From Adiantum capillus-veneris (Eukaryota > Streptophyta > Polypodiopsida > Polypodiales > Pteridaceae), in NCBI GenBank assembly GCA_014529385.2, contig CM043944.1, positions 62,338,248-62,402,247 of the forward strand: DNA of 64,000 bases, in the 5' to 3' direction. Made by a program: the position numbers and the translations under genes. This document shows, in pieces, positions 21,163 to 31,074 of the stretch (its first letter is position 1; every line of letters begins with the position of its first letter). Below the pieces are notes generated by a model. It did no database searches, had not been told where the DNA came from, and was given only the letters and a program-made list of their open reading frames with translations.

Positions 21163-21539
21163 ATCTGGATTCCAAAGGAGTTCATGACGGCACAAAGCTA
21201 TAGCAAGCAAATTTGGATCCCAAGGATTTGTAAACAGGAACTCCCTTCAGTACAATCCACGGAAACTCCTAGGTTTGTGGAAAGCACAAGCGAAGCGGAA
21301 GCAGATTTGTATTGTGAATAAGAACAACAAGGTAAAGAAGGATCCATCTACTGATTCTACTACCGAAGTGCCAAAACCAACCCAAAACCCGACCACCAAT
21401 CCTTCAATCAAACAAAGAGCAGCTTTATTGGAAAGACTGTTGTATCATCGCTCTACAATTGCATTGGGAACTTATGACCAAAACTGCTACAATGCTTCGC
21501 CCACAGACACTTCATAGTCGTCCGGGAGGACTCAGACTA

Positions 21540-21551
21540 GGAGGGGGGGAG
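21540..21551 (+). other. internal polypurine tract copy
   Basis: GGAGGGGGGGAG, identical to the 12 bases just before the 3' LTR (27566-27577). It lies about 380 bp after the pol stop and is followed by GTATACAGG rather than an LTR. Confidence 0.85.
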
Positions 21552-22801
21552 GTATACAGGTATACAGGAGCTACAAAGCAGCTACAAGCGACAAAAACAA
21601 AGAAAAACAAAAATTATATTACAAGGGTAGTGTCTTACATGAATTTGCAATTTTTATGTTTGATTGCGGATATTGATAATATTTATGCCCTTATATACCT
21701 TGTTTTGCAACAAGAAGAGATCAAATGATGAATTTGGGTCTTTAGACGTGTAAATATCATTAAATAAGAGTGTTTTTGGAGCTAAAAAGTGGAAATAGTG
21801 GTAATCCAAGTCTAGAAATCACAAATAAGTGTATATTCATATACACAGGGTTACCAGCTATTTATCGTGTATGTTTGGAATTTTTTTGGCTTCAATTTGC
21901 TATTTTTCTTTATTTTTTATGATTTTCTTAATAAAAGTAAAAGAAAAATAAAAAAGCAGGTGAAATGAGATCGGAAAAAAGAAAAGAATAGATGGTGATG
22001 ATCCTAATGACAAGGGCAACCCATGGTAAAAATTGAGTACAATTCGGGAAAAGTTACGGAAAGTCCGAAATAACAGAATTTTGGCAAAGTGTACAAATTT
22101 CTCAGAAACAGGTCAAACGGAGTCCAAATTGAGAAATTTCAAATCCTAAAGTGCATTTCACGACGAGATAGGAGTACATGTCAAATTTGGTAACAAGTGA
22201 TCCGGGAAGTCCGAAGTTAAGTATTTTTCACATCACTTTCAAGCTCATTTCCACTATTACTTTCTTGGAGAGAGCAAAGAGCACACAGGAGCATCCAACC
22301 TTCTACAGCCTTCTATGACTGCTACGAGAGTTCAGAGGACACCAGACATGAGAGGTAGACTCGTTGCTATAAGCTTTTGATGCTTATCATTAACTTTTGT
22401 CGCGAAAACTGACCAAAACCAAGAAACAAGAGTAGACGGGGAATGCGGTAGAATGCTAGGTAGTGGCACAACCGCTTAACCAAACCTTGCAAGAACTTAT
22501 AGGTGGGTTCCCCTAGTATAGAAGATGGGTTTCTAACACTCAAAGCTCGAGAAAGAATGACTGAAAAAACCCTAGGTCAACAGAGCCTGCAAGAGGCAAA
22601 CAGGAAAAAGTTGTCGAAACGACACAAAACTTCTCAAGAAGCTTAACAACATCGAGGGCAATGCAACCATGGAGTATCTCCAGGTTTGGACCACCAAAAG
22701 TAGGTCAGAACAACCGATTCGGCTGCGGACACACAAAGCGTCATTTTGGCATAACGGCTGAAATTGACGACCGAATGAAATGAAACTTCACAAGCAGCTT
22801 C

Positions 22802-22824
22802 AAATATACATGGATGACTTATGT
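22802..22824 (+). repeat. 23-bp copy of the RT YMDD coding sequence
   Basis: The 23 bases match 17804-17826 exactly (they start AAATATACATGGATGAC and encode IYMDDLC) and flanks differ. It sits in non-coding spacer. Confidence 0.8.
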
Positions 22825-23160
22825 TTGCAAGAAAAACCCAAAAGAAAGCTGATTCACTTACCGATGGTGAAAAAGACGCTTTCGGGCAACCAAAGGAGGA
22901 AGATGGAGAACGGGGAGCCAAAGTCAAGTTCAACCAAATAGATGGCTTCACAACATATCCAATGAGCTGGAAATGCAACTCTCGAGAAGAAAAGTTGAAG
23001 AAATTCAACTCCAAGGCAAAAAGACGACTTCGGAGACTGAAATGCCTATAAGGGGGCTTTTTAGCTAAACTGATGACTTTTTAAGTTGAAAACTAGTTAG
23101 CAGGGCTTAGGGCACTAGCACAAAGCATTCTTTGCACAAAAAGACCAACATTTCAAGAAA

Positions 23161-24087
23161 AGACATCATACGCGTATGATGTCTCACTGCATGAATTTCA
23201 CACCCATTTCAACATTTGAGTGCATAGCCTCATTCCACAAGTTAATCACATCCTATGAACCAAGTATCATGAGAATTGGAGTTAGAAAACCCAAGGAAAA
23301 CCAAAAAGACGCAAAGTAGGCCATAAAATTGATTTTTGGTCATAATTTTGTCAAAATAGCTTCAAACTCATTGAAACTTTGTAGGATTGTTGATTAACAC
23401 ATCTACAAGCTATCTGGAACCAAAAAGCACCATTTTGACACAAAAGACATCATACGCGTATGATGTCTATTTGCACTTACAGAGCCAAAACTGCTCATTT
23501 GTCATCATACATCCATTATATATATCTAATACATGCTACATATGAAATTTGGAACCATTTGGTCAAGAGGATCACCCCATTAGCCCAATTGAGGGAAAAT
23601 CCTTCACCTAAAGCCTATTTTTGGCCCTAATCCAACATACTCAAGTCCAAACCAAGATTTGCGTAGAAACAGTCCTTCCCATTAGCCCAAAATCTATCCA
23701 AACTTCATAAATCCACTGAATAAGCCTATCTAAAGCCAAATCCAAGCTTATAGAGAAATTTGATGCAAAAATACACTAAAAGACATCATACGCGTATGAT
23801 GTCTCACTATGTGATTTTGGCACCTCAGGGCTTCAACCACCAAACAGAAGTGATCTACATGCCATTTGAAAGTGAACCACCAAGTTTTATCCAATTTGGA
23901 TCATAAAATCCAAATCCCTTTCAAAATTTTGCCAAGAGCCGGAACTGGACTAAACTGGCCAAAACTTGACCAAATGTGATCCAAACTCAAATCCAAGCAT
24001 ATGATACTCATGTATACACTATCAGCTACAAGCACAACCAATATGAAGTCATTTTGACACAAAAGACATCATACGCGTATGATGTCT
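23161..24087. repeat. four perfect 24-bp palindromes after E5 pol
   Basis: Perfect copies of the leader palindrome start at 23161, 23445, 23781 and 24064. Spacings are 284, 336 and 283 bp. Two are preceded by the same CATTTTGACACAAA words, so the palindrome is the conserved core of a diverged tandem unit of about 283 bp. Confidence 0.95.
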
Positions 24088-24253
24088 CCAGCATGATTTT
24101 GAGCCCATTTTGCATATTTTTTCACCTACCTTGCATCCTTAGGCTCTGAATAGCTCATGTTTCAATTTTCAAGTCATTTGAATAGTTAAAAGCTTCATTT
24201 CGGCTTTTAGTACTAAAAAGACGTTAACTTCTGAAATTGGAGTTACAGGATCC

Positions 24254-25591
24254 ATGGATTCCGCCAAGTCATCGGCAACGAAGAGAAAAAGACCGACAAT
24301 CAAAGATGCTCTTGCAGAAGCGGAACCCTTTGACATTCCAGCAGAAACCCTCAAGCCAACCAAAACTTGGGTGGAGGAAGCAGTATTGGAGAAAGAGGGA
24401 ATAAAGATCTACCAGGGGACTTTCAGAGATCCTCAAGGGCAAGCGGTGGATGTACCGATGATCCCACAGGAATTGGTAGATTATAGCAGGTCAGAAGACA
24501 TCAGCAGGTACCTGGAAAGGGCAGACTTGCACAGTTTCTTCACCTCGAGACCATCAAGTGTGGATACAAGAAGAGTGTACGAGTTGGCAACATCCATTCA
24601 GAAGGATGGAAAAGCCACATTGACAGCCATGGATGGAGAGAAAGTAGAAGTACAGATAACTCCACAGCTCATTGCAGACGCATTGAAGCTGCACAACAAA
24701 GGGAGCTCGGTCAGGGAAAGAAGGGAGGCCATAGAAGTCTATGGGCCCAAGAAGCAGAATGCAACCTATGGAGATATGGCGGACCCAAGAGCGGCAACCC
24801 TTTGCCGACTGTACAACCAATTTCTTCATGTTTGTAGTAAAAGACCGCAAAAGTATACGACACCACCCCATGCCATTGCGACCACCATCACATGGGCATT
24901 AAAGAGCAATATGCCAAAAGAGGTGAATTACGCTCAACACATCCACGAGCAAGTAATTGCCATGCACAACGAGAAGCCAAAGTACATAGGAGGAGCGGAA
25001 ATTCTGACAAGAATAGCTTATGAAGCTATTGGAGCTAGAGATCAGTGGCCAAAGGTTCCCTCCCAGAATGAGTGGCTTAGAGAAGCCGACGAGGAGGAAG
25101 AACAACCCGAAGTATCCAAGAGGGCATCCACAAGAGCACGCCGGAAACTAGAAGTAGTTTCAGAACCTGAAGAGGATGTGGACGAGCCGCTTAAGAAGAA
25201 AGTAAAGAAGAAGGTTGCTCCCAAGCAAACCAAAAGTCAGAAAGCGGCAAGAATGGAAAGACTAGTGGAGCAGTTTAGAGCGGAAAGAGCTCTAAAGGGT
25301 GACTTTGAAGAAAAGTGGGTGCCAGACCCCACTAAAGTCGGAACTAGCTCAGCCAGGCCACATATTGATCAGTACGATCAATATATTAAAGCTTATGAGG
25401 AGTCAGAGGCTATTCTGGAGGAGCAACTTGTCGAGCCATACACTGAAGAGGAGGTACAACAATTAAAAGCTGAGCTGAAAAAACACGACAAGGGGAAAAG
25501 GAAAGTAGATGAGTCTACTAAGCCTCAAGAGAAGATGGGCAGGCCGACAAAGGGAAATCCAAGGAAGCTGAGGACAGATATCCCTCTATGA
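24254..25591 (+). CDS. E5 accessory ORF 1 (445 aa), unknown function
   Basis: Open from MDSAKSSATKRKRP to a TGA that overlaps the next start by four bases (ATGA). Residues 35-260 look globular: VPMIPQELVDYSR, RADLHSFFTSR, RRVYELATSIQ, VEVQITPQLIADALKL, and a W/H-containing stretch TTPPHAIATTITWALKS. This style resembles the 'putative plant transposon protein' regions carried by some plant gypsy elements, but I cannot confirm that. The C-terminal part is charged with a basic cluster (KKKVKKKVAPKQ) that could act as a nuclear signal. A diverged homologue at 2775-3264 shows it is a real family. It lies where an env-like gene would sit, but no signal peptide or membrane span is visible. Confidence 0.7.
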   Translation: MDSAKSSATKRKRPTIKDALAEAEPFDIPAETLKPTKTWVEEAVLEKEGIKIYQGTFRDPQGQAVDVPMIPQELVDYSRSEDISRYLERADLHSFFTSRPSSVDTRRVYELATSIQKDGKATLTAMDGEKVEVQITPQLIADALKLHNKGSSVRERREAIEVYGPKKQNATYGDMADPRAATLCRLYNQFLHVCSKRPQKYTTPPHAIATTITWALKSNMPKEVNYAQHIHEQVIAMHNEKPKYIGGAEILTRIAYEAIGARDQWPKVPSQNEWLREADEEEEQPEVSKRASTRARRKLEVVSEPEEDVDEPLKKKVKKKVAPKQTKSQKAARMERLVEQFRAERALKGDFEEKWVPDPTKVGTSSARPHIDQYDQYIKAYEESEAILEEQLVEPYTEEEVQQLKAELKKHDKGKRKVDESTKPQEKMGRPTKGNPRKLRTDIPL

Positions 25592-26781
25592 CTGATGTAC
25601 CAAACCCTAAGAAGACGGAAAAAATTGTGGAGGAGACCATAGTAGAGGTGGACACAGATGATTTGGAAAAGCCAGAGGCCGAGACCAAAGAAAAGAAGAT
25701 AGATCCAGTTCAGCAAAAGAGAAATGATTATGAGGATCTGGTAGAGATAGGATACACCGAAGAAGAGGCCCTTGAGGTAGTTTATGGGATCACCCTACAA
25801 AAACAAGATGAACGGAGAGGAACGGAGGAAAAAACAAAGAGTAAAAAAAGAAGTGAAGAGACACTGGACGAACCGAAAGTACTAGAAGAGCCAAAGCCAG
25901 TGGAGGTGGTGGCGGAAAGAGCTTTAGAGTTGACAGATGATGATGAAAAAGACATGCACATGGTGCATGAACTGCTCAGCAAGATAAAAGAAAGGTCCAA
26001 GGCAAAGGAAGTAGAGATTGAGACAGTCAAACAAAGGGAAGCGGAGTTGCAGAGAAAATTAGAGAATGCTATGACTGAATCTGAAAGTCATAAAGCATCA
26101 CTCTATGACGCAGAAAACGAGAGAGACGGCTTGATACTCCAGCTAGCCGAGGCTTCAAGAGAAGTAACAAGTGCACAGGAAGCAAGGGAGCGGATAGAGG
26201 ATGAGTTGGAGGCGGCCAAGGATGAGCTCATTGAGATAAGGGAGAGAGTCGAGCTCCAAGAAAGAACAATCACTAGACTCAGGACTACCCCTAGAGCTAG
26301 CAGAGCAGGAACCGAACAAGAGGGAGCTATCATACCAGCTTTGGAAGACCAGGTCCGAAGCTTACAAAGAGAGCTGAGATTAGAGCAAGTGCAAAGGTTG
26401 CACATTGCGGAGGGATCATTGGCCGCAGAGGAGAGGCTCAGATTAGAAAATCAAACACTACGGACAGAGAACCAGGCCCTCCGCAACCAGCTCCAAGATC
26501 TACAAGAGCAACAAAGAAGAGAGACAGAGACACCACAAGAAGAATCAGGTGGAGCAGCCATAGAGCTACCAGAAACTGGAGAGGCAACCACAATTGAAGA
26601 TCCAGCCCCAGCTCAAGAGGTGGCCTCGACTTCAAGAATCTCTGAAGAAGAAGAACAAAGGCTCCATGACCAAATAGAAAAGTCAGCAGAGGAGAGTGCC
26701 AAGGCGGAAATGGAATGGGAGAGGAGACTCCTAATCTCCATTAGACTTCAGGGACTAGACACAAAAGTGCTCCATGAATAG
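25588..26781 (+). CDS. E5 accessory ORF 2, coiled-coil protein (397 aa)
   Basis: Starts on the ATGA overlap with ORF 1, so the two may be read from one RNA by re-initiation or may once have been one protein. Residues 20-70 hold a UBA-like turn (YEDLVEIGYTEEEALEVVYG), an impression only. From about residue 125 to 320 the protein is a nearly continuous heptad-like coiled coil (LLSKIKERSKAKEVEIETVK, EDELEAAKDELIEIRERVEL, RLRLENQTLRTENQALRNQL). This suggests self-assembly or scaffolding. It stops at TAG (26779-26781), and the same frame opens again one codon later, so this stop may be a lesion. No membrane segment. Confidence 0.6.
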   Translation: MTDVPNPKKTEKIVEETIVEVDTDDLEKPEAETKEKKIDPVQQKRNDYEDLVEIGYTEEEALEVVYGITLQKQDERRGTEEKTKSKKRSEETLDEPKVLEEPKPVEVVAERALELTDDDEKDMHMVHELLSKIKERSKAKEVEIETVKQREAELQRKLENAMTESESHKASLYDAENERDGLILQLAEASREVTSAQEARERIEDELEAAKDELIEIRERVELQERTITRLRTTPRASRAGTEQEGAIIPALEDQVRSLQRELRLEQVQRLHIAEGSLAAEERLRLENQTLRTENQALRNQLQDLQEQQRRETETPQEESGGAAIELPETGEATTIEDPAPAQEVASTSRISEEEEQRLHDQIEKSAEESAKAEMEWERRLLISIRLQGLDTKVLHE

Positions 26782-26784
26782 TGG

Positions 26785-27528
26785 ATGCAACCCAGCCTGC
26801 CTTTCCCTTTGATGAAATTTGAAGTGCTAAAGACGAAAAAGAGAATAGAGGAGGAGCAGTATGTCGCTCTTTACGAAGGCGACATCACAAAGGAGGAACA
26901 ATCAAAGAAGATAGTAGATTCACAACCTAGATGGAGGAAAAGTTGGCTGAACAAATACCCAGCCTACCTCATCTACTTGGTGGAGGCACCAAAGGAGATT
27001 CGGGAGGATGCAACCTTCTGCGCGGTGCCAAGAGTCAGAAACTGGAAAGAGCATGGCAGGATTGCAGAAAAGAAGCCAAATTGGCTTAATTATCCCAGGA
27101 TGCCAGGACCAAAGGCAGGAGAGAGAATAGGTAAAGCCTACATGGTGAAAACCCTAACGGGCACCATCAAGCTCTTTACTGGCTCTCCTGACCTTTCATG
27201 TCAGATGCTCAAGAAAATCTGCAGGACTCTCTTATCTTGCATTGAAGTGTTCGCGCCAGATAAAGCCACGACCTCGAGTCTACTATCGACGGCCGACACG
27301 GTGACTGATATGATGTACGATCTTTCATTGCAGCCTTTTCCAAAAGTGTTACACCTCCTATACCAAAGGATTATGTTTTTGCCTAGCTTCCACATGCAAA
27401 CATTCGAAGAAGCTTTCTACACCGGCTTTTTCACCCACGAAAGAAAAATATTCGGCCCAACCTTGACCATCGGCAACCTACGATACGACTCACATTTGCA
27501 GATGCTCAAGATGACAGGACTTTATTGA
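26785..27528 (+). CDS. E5 accessory ORF 3 or C-terminal part of ORF 2 (247 aa)
   Basis: Same frame as the coiled-coil ORF, separated from it only by TAG plus one codon, so it is probably the C-terminal domain of one protein. It is a globular-looking segment rich in aromatic residues: WRKSWLNKYPAYLIYLVEAP, RNWKEHGRIAEKKPNWLNYP, MVKTLTGTIKLFTGSPDL, LPSFHMQTFEEAFYTGFF. I recognise no family. It ends about 40 bp before the polypurine tract, so it is the last coding unit of the element. Confidence 0.5.
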   Translation: MQPSLPFPLMKFEVLKTKKRIEEEQYVALYEGDITKEEQSKKIVDSQPRWRKSWLNKYPAYLIYLVEAPKEIREDATFCAVPRVRNWKEHGRIAEKKPNWLNYPRMPGPKAGERIGKAYMVKTLTGTIKLFTGSPDLSCQMLKKICRTLLSCIEVFAPDKATTSSLLSTADTVTDMMYDLSLQPFPKVLHLLYQRIMFLPSFHMQTFEEAFYTGFFTHERKIFGPTLTIGNLRYDSHLQMLKMTGLY

Positions 27529-27565
27529 CCAAGCATAAAAGTCATGTCAGGGACGACATGAACGC

Positions 27566-27577
27566 GGAGGGGGGGAG
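27566..27577 (+). other. E5 polypurine tract
   Basis: GGAGGGGGGGAG directly abuts the 3' LTR; it primes plus-strand DNA synthesis. Confidence 0.9.
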
Positions 27578-28515
27578 TGTTGAGCCAGCAGAGGATCACA
27601 CCCACAATTTTTCTCACACTCATCATTTTGTAACCATTGATTGTAATAAATGTTTCTCCGACATTAATTTTGATTTGAGCCATTCATTAAGTAACGGGAC
27701 TCAATTGAGTTTCCAGCTTGTAATCCCGAAGTAATTTCACTTGCTGATGTAATTAGTTAGAGATGTTCTCACCTCCAAGGCTGAGGTATATAAGCCAAAG
27801 TTTTTGTAACCTAAGGAGATTCAGATTATTAATCAAAGTGAGTTTTTGAGCGCCGGGACTGTGTCTGAGAGAGAGTGAGACAGAGAGAGTCTTATCTACT
27901 TGCTACGCGAGCTACGGAGCCGCCATTGGAGAAGCGACACCGCCATTGTGTTAGCAACGGCGAGAGCTACGCACAGATACCAAGAGTGCGCGCTATCGGC
28001 TTCTATGTGTGGTAAGTTCCTACGAGCTTCGGTGTGAGTTTTCTTCCAACTCGTGTGTCGGAATTGAGTGTGCATCATATCTATAGAACCACAACGAGTA
28101 GAGCTACGCATTAGTACCATCGGGCTCAAGTTTCAGTCACCTGTATTTTTCAGTCTGTCTTCATACGCGTTTACCGCACGGAGTGGTTATAGGTTGATTT
28201 TGCAGTTCAAGTCTTTAGGGTGTTGTTCTTACCTAGTGTATAGACTTCCCCTTGAGTTTGAGATCGATTCAATGATTCTAGATCTTGTTTCGTATAGCAT
28301 TCGTTCGTAGTACGGATTTCAGTCACTTGCGTATTTTAGAACTTAGATTTGATTTCCTTAGTAGTGATTGTCATTAGAAGGTCGAGTAGGTGATTTGACA
28401 CCCACCTAGTTGTTTCCATGCGCCTGCGGGTCAAGCTCCGTCCTCGTCTGACAAATTCTGTTGTTGGTTGAGTTCTCGCTATTTAGCTTTCGCTAGCGGC
28501 GTAACCGCCTTAACA
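27578..28515 (+). repeat. E5 3' LTR
   Basis: TGTTGAGCC...CCTTAACA, nearly identical to the 5' LTR. TATA box at 27787-27794. The GA tract is shorter than in the 5' copy and carries a C. Confidence 0.95.
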
Positions 28516-28520
28516 AATGC
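28516..28520. repeat. right target-site duplication of E5
   Basis: AATGC, against GATGC on the left. Confidence 0.7.
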
Positions 28521-29436
28521 AGCAATTTGTTGCGCTTATGCATCAACATTTGCACCACTAGCAGATGATGACTCAAAGCTCAGAAGAGAAATGGAAGCTC
28601 GGATTTGTGAAGCTAGACAAGCAGTGACAGAAAAATTGGGGCGGTTTGAAGGCTGTGATGTCTCCAAATTCTATCAAATATACGGATAATCTATGGAATA
28701 CAAGGGAACAAATGAGCAACCTGCAGTGGAAGACTTTGTGATGCTAGTCATGCTTGAACTATGGGCACGGGTTGAGGAGCTTTGGACTGTGCATGGGGGT
28801 ACATGGGTAGCGTTGAAGCAAGCTCTCAAAGATGAATATTTTCTTGAAGATAAGGAGCGTGTTATGAAGAAAAGCTTTCCAAAGTGGGTGTAGCAACGTA
28901 ATAAGGGACTCTTTGCACCTAAACTGCTAAGAGAATTTGAAAAGAGATTTGTCCAATTATCTGTAACCGAACGTACCGCTCTGAACTCTGAAAATATAGA
29001 ACTTTTTGTGCAACTACAGACTTGAAATTGCAAAAGAGCTTAGTGGATCTCCTTGAGGATCCAGCATGGTATTAGGGTTGAAATCAGATTGGAAAGAAGT
29101 GATTGAAGCGATTAATACAGTGGTGAAGTGACAAAAGAGGCCGGATAAGTTAGTCAGAATGAATACAGATATGGAAGAAAAAGAAGAAGAGGTCCCTATG
29201 CTATTAAAGGAGAAGACCCCAAAGCTAGAGGAGTCATTCATGGATGAGCTTGTGAAGGGAATCCAAAAGTTAAACATCAATTTGAAAGTTGTAAAAGCTT
29301 GATAAAAAAGGTTTAACATCTCAATCAAAACAAGGTGGTCCACAGAGGGGAAGTGGAAATCAAAACTGCATGTGGTGCGACAGACTTGATCATTTCAGGA
29401 GTAAGTGCAATGAATTTGTAGAATCCAAGCATAAAG
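28521..29436 (+). pseudogene. E4 gag
   Basis: The frame resumes from the left side of E5 with QQFVALMHQHL (E9 reads MFQAFEVFMQQQ). Matches to the E9 gag follow: GATWEAFKLALKEEYF in E9 against GTWVALKQALKDEYF here, then LLREFEKRFVQLS and ALNSENIELFVQ. A CCHC knuckle near 29372-29415 reads CMWCDRLDHFRSKC, with all four metal ligands kept. Stops near 28689, 28893 and 29025 and frameshifts show decay. It ends at KHKD, where E6 was inserted. Confidence 0.7.
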
Positions 29437-29440
29437 ACGT

Positions 29441-31074
29441 TGGTGCAACCAATGTTGATCCGCGCTATAAAGTGTGCTATGCAATGCAAAGGGTGCTAAC
29501 AGGTGCATGGTAGAGGGCTAAAGACAATGTGGGAGACCTCAATAGGACAGTGGCAACGGAAATGCCTGCTTAAAGGGGTTTTTTAGGCCAGGGGGGCCTC
29601 CAAAGTGAGATAATGATGACGGCAAGTCAAGGTGTTCAAAATGCTGAGAATGTGTCCCAAAATGTGGTGTTCAAGATGCTCTAGAAGCTTGCCAGACGGC
29701 TCGTCAAACGGGGCTTCGGTGTGAAGGATATGCCAGTCCGAAGTTAGAAGGCTTTGCAGGTCCCGATGGACAGGGCAGGTATAGACAGGTGGAAAAGACT
29801 GCAATCAGTGGATATACGCGTAAATCTAGAGTTGTGGAGCATGCCGGTCTTTTCGGATTGCCCTTTGGAGCCCACACGGGCAAGTTATGGCCAGTTGAAA
29901 AATTAACCAGGGGTCGAGTGTGTGCCCACTTGGCAACATCAAACGACACGTCATCCGATGGGTTTTGAGTTTCGACAGGTTCTAGAGGGTGGATCATGTT
30001 ACGTGAAGTTTATAAAAAATTAACGGCTCAACAATCGGAGTTGCAATGATCGAGTTTCACTAGGTGGAAATTTGACGACAATTGTCGGTCGGCAAGTTCG
30101 GACTCCGGATCGGCGGCCTTCAATATCTTTTTGCAGTTCGGGAATCAGTACATAGAGCACTGACGATGTGGGGAACGTGGATTTAAAAAGACCCCTTGGT
30201 TACTATTTGTGCAGGCTAAATAAAGGGGATGAAACTCCAAAGTTAAAAAGGGAAATGAAACAAAAGAAGTTAAAGTGAGTGTTGTACCCCAGGTCGCTGT
30301 GAAAGCCTTTTTGAAAAAATTGAAGACTTGTTCAAGGAGGAAAAAAAAAAAGAACAATATTTTTTTGGCCAAAGGGAAAAAGGGAGCAACGACGGCGCAG
30401 TCGTTGCCCCTTTGGAAGAAAAAAAGAGACTTAGGTTTTGGATTGGAAAAGAAGGAAGATTTTTGGGAGGAGAACTTGAGAGAGGTTTTTTTTGGGGGGA
30501 CGCTCAAGAGTTTTCGGCTCATCGGAGAGGGAAGAGAGATCGAGGAGAGGAAGCTCTCGCCTGTGCGTGGCGGCAAGGAGGCAAAGGAAGATTTCCACCA
30601 TCAGGACGGCGTCAACGAAGGCTGTCGAGGTCTGTTTTTTTTGGGTGCTCGTCGAGGTTGTGCTGACGGAGCCGATTGTACTAGATCAACTTGAGTAAAG
30701 TGAAGCAACATTGCCCGCTTCTTTGTGTCGATTCCCCCTTCCCCCCTGCTCTCGTCTTATGCTTTTGTGCAATTCGTGGTGTCGCGTACAAGTGTGTGGG
30801 CGCTTCGAGCCATCGGTGTGTGAATTTGCAGAGAGAGAGAGAGAGAGAGGTGTCGTATGTGCTAAAGGGCAAGGATTGAGCGTGGTGGCATGGGTATGTT
30901 CGATTGTGGTATTGCCAAGGGTAGGTGTTATTAGGTGATGTGCAGGTGGAGTTCTGCTAGCAAATCGTTCGTGTTTCGAAGGTGTGTTTGAGAGGATAGG
31001 GGTGCTGTGAAAGCCCTGAGCTATAGGGAGGCCTTCATTTGTGTGTTAGGCGTGTTCCCCATTCCCCCTCTCCA
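29441..31074 (+). mobile_element. E6: solo LTR (1.63 kb) inserted in E4
   Basis: Starts TGGTGCAACC and ends CCCTCTCCA, flanked by ACGT on both sides (29437-29440, 31075-31078). With one ACGT copy the E4 frame runs through without a break (KHKD, then VVFWKEG). The same start (63157-63166, reverse strand) and end (61298, 56357, reverse strand) recur in E10. No gag or pol lies inside, so it is a solo LTR left by LTR-LTR recombination. It holds a GA tract at 30830-30849 and purine-rich, G-rich stretches; frames such as 30275-30694 are not credible genes. Confidence 0.75.

Larger units (their letters stand above)
21163..24253 (+). other. E5 spacer between pol and accessory ORFs
   Basis: About 3.1 kb. 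The first 150 bp still encode tail motifs (IWIPKE, QIWIPR). A purine tract equal to the 3' polypurine tract lies at 21540-21551. 21860-21960 is AT-rich. 22802-22824 repeats 23 bases of the RT active-site coding sequence. Four palindromes lie at 23161-24087. A frame at 22821-23051 (76 aa, Lys-rich) has no recognisable family and I do not call it a gene. Confidence 0.6.
9751..28515 (+). mobile_element. E5: 18.8 kb young Ty3/gypsy element with accessory ORFs
   Basis: Two LTRs of 942 and 938 bp (TGTTGAGCC...CTTAACA) flank a tRNA-Asp-type primer site, gag-pol and a polypurine tract, with a 5-bp target duplication at 4/5 identity. By eye the LTRs differ by about eight substitutions plus one GA-tract difference, so insertion was recent. 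Pol order protease-RT-RNase H-integrase marks Ty3/gypsy. The gag start (MNLRSGRK), the CX2CX3HX4C knuckles and the great length suggest the non-chromoviral OTA group (Athila/Tat and relatives). Unusual parts are the repeated palindromes, duplicated H2C2 module, second protease and 3' accessory ORFs. The coding region is broken, so it could move only in trans. Confidence 0.9.

Noticed and set aside
11213-24087. Repeated palindromes as a CRISPR-like array
   Set aside because: Copies are far apart, spacers are not uniform, and the setting is a plant retrotransposon.
24254-27528. Accessory ORFs as an envelope gene
   Set aside because: No signal peptide, transmembrane segment or furin-like site is visible; the middle protein is a soluble coiled coil.
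30275-30698. Open frames rich in Lys, Arg and Gly
   Set aside because: They lie inside the E6 LTR in purine-rich sequence, in several overlapping frames, with no domain.
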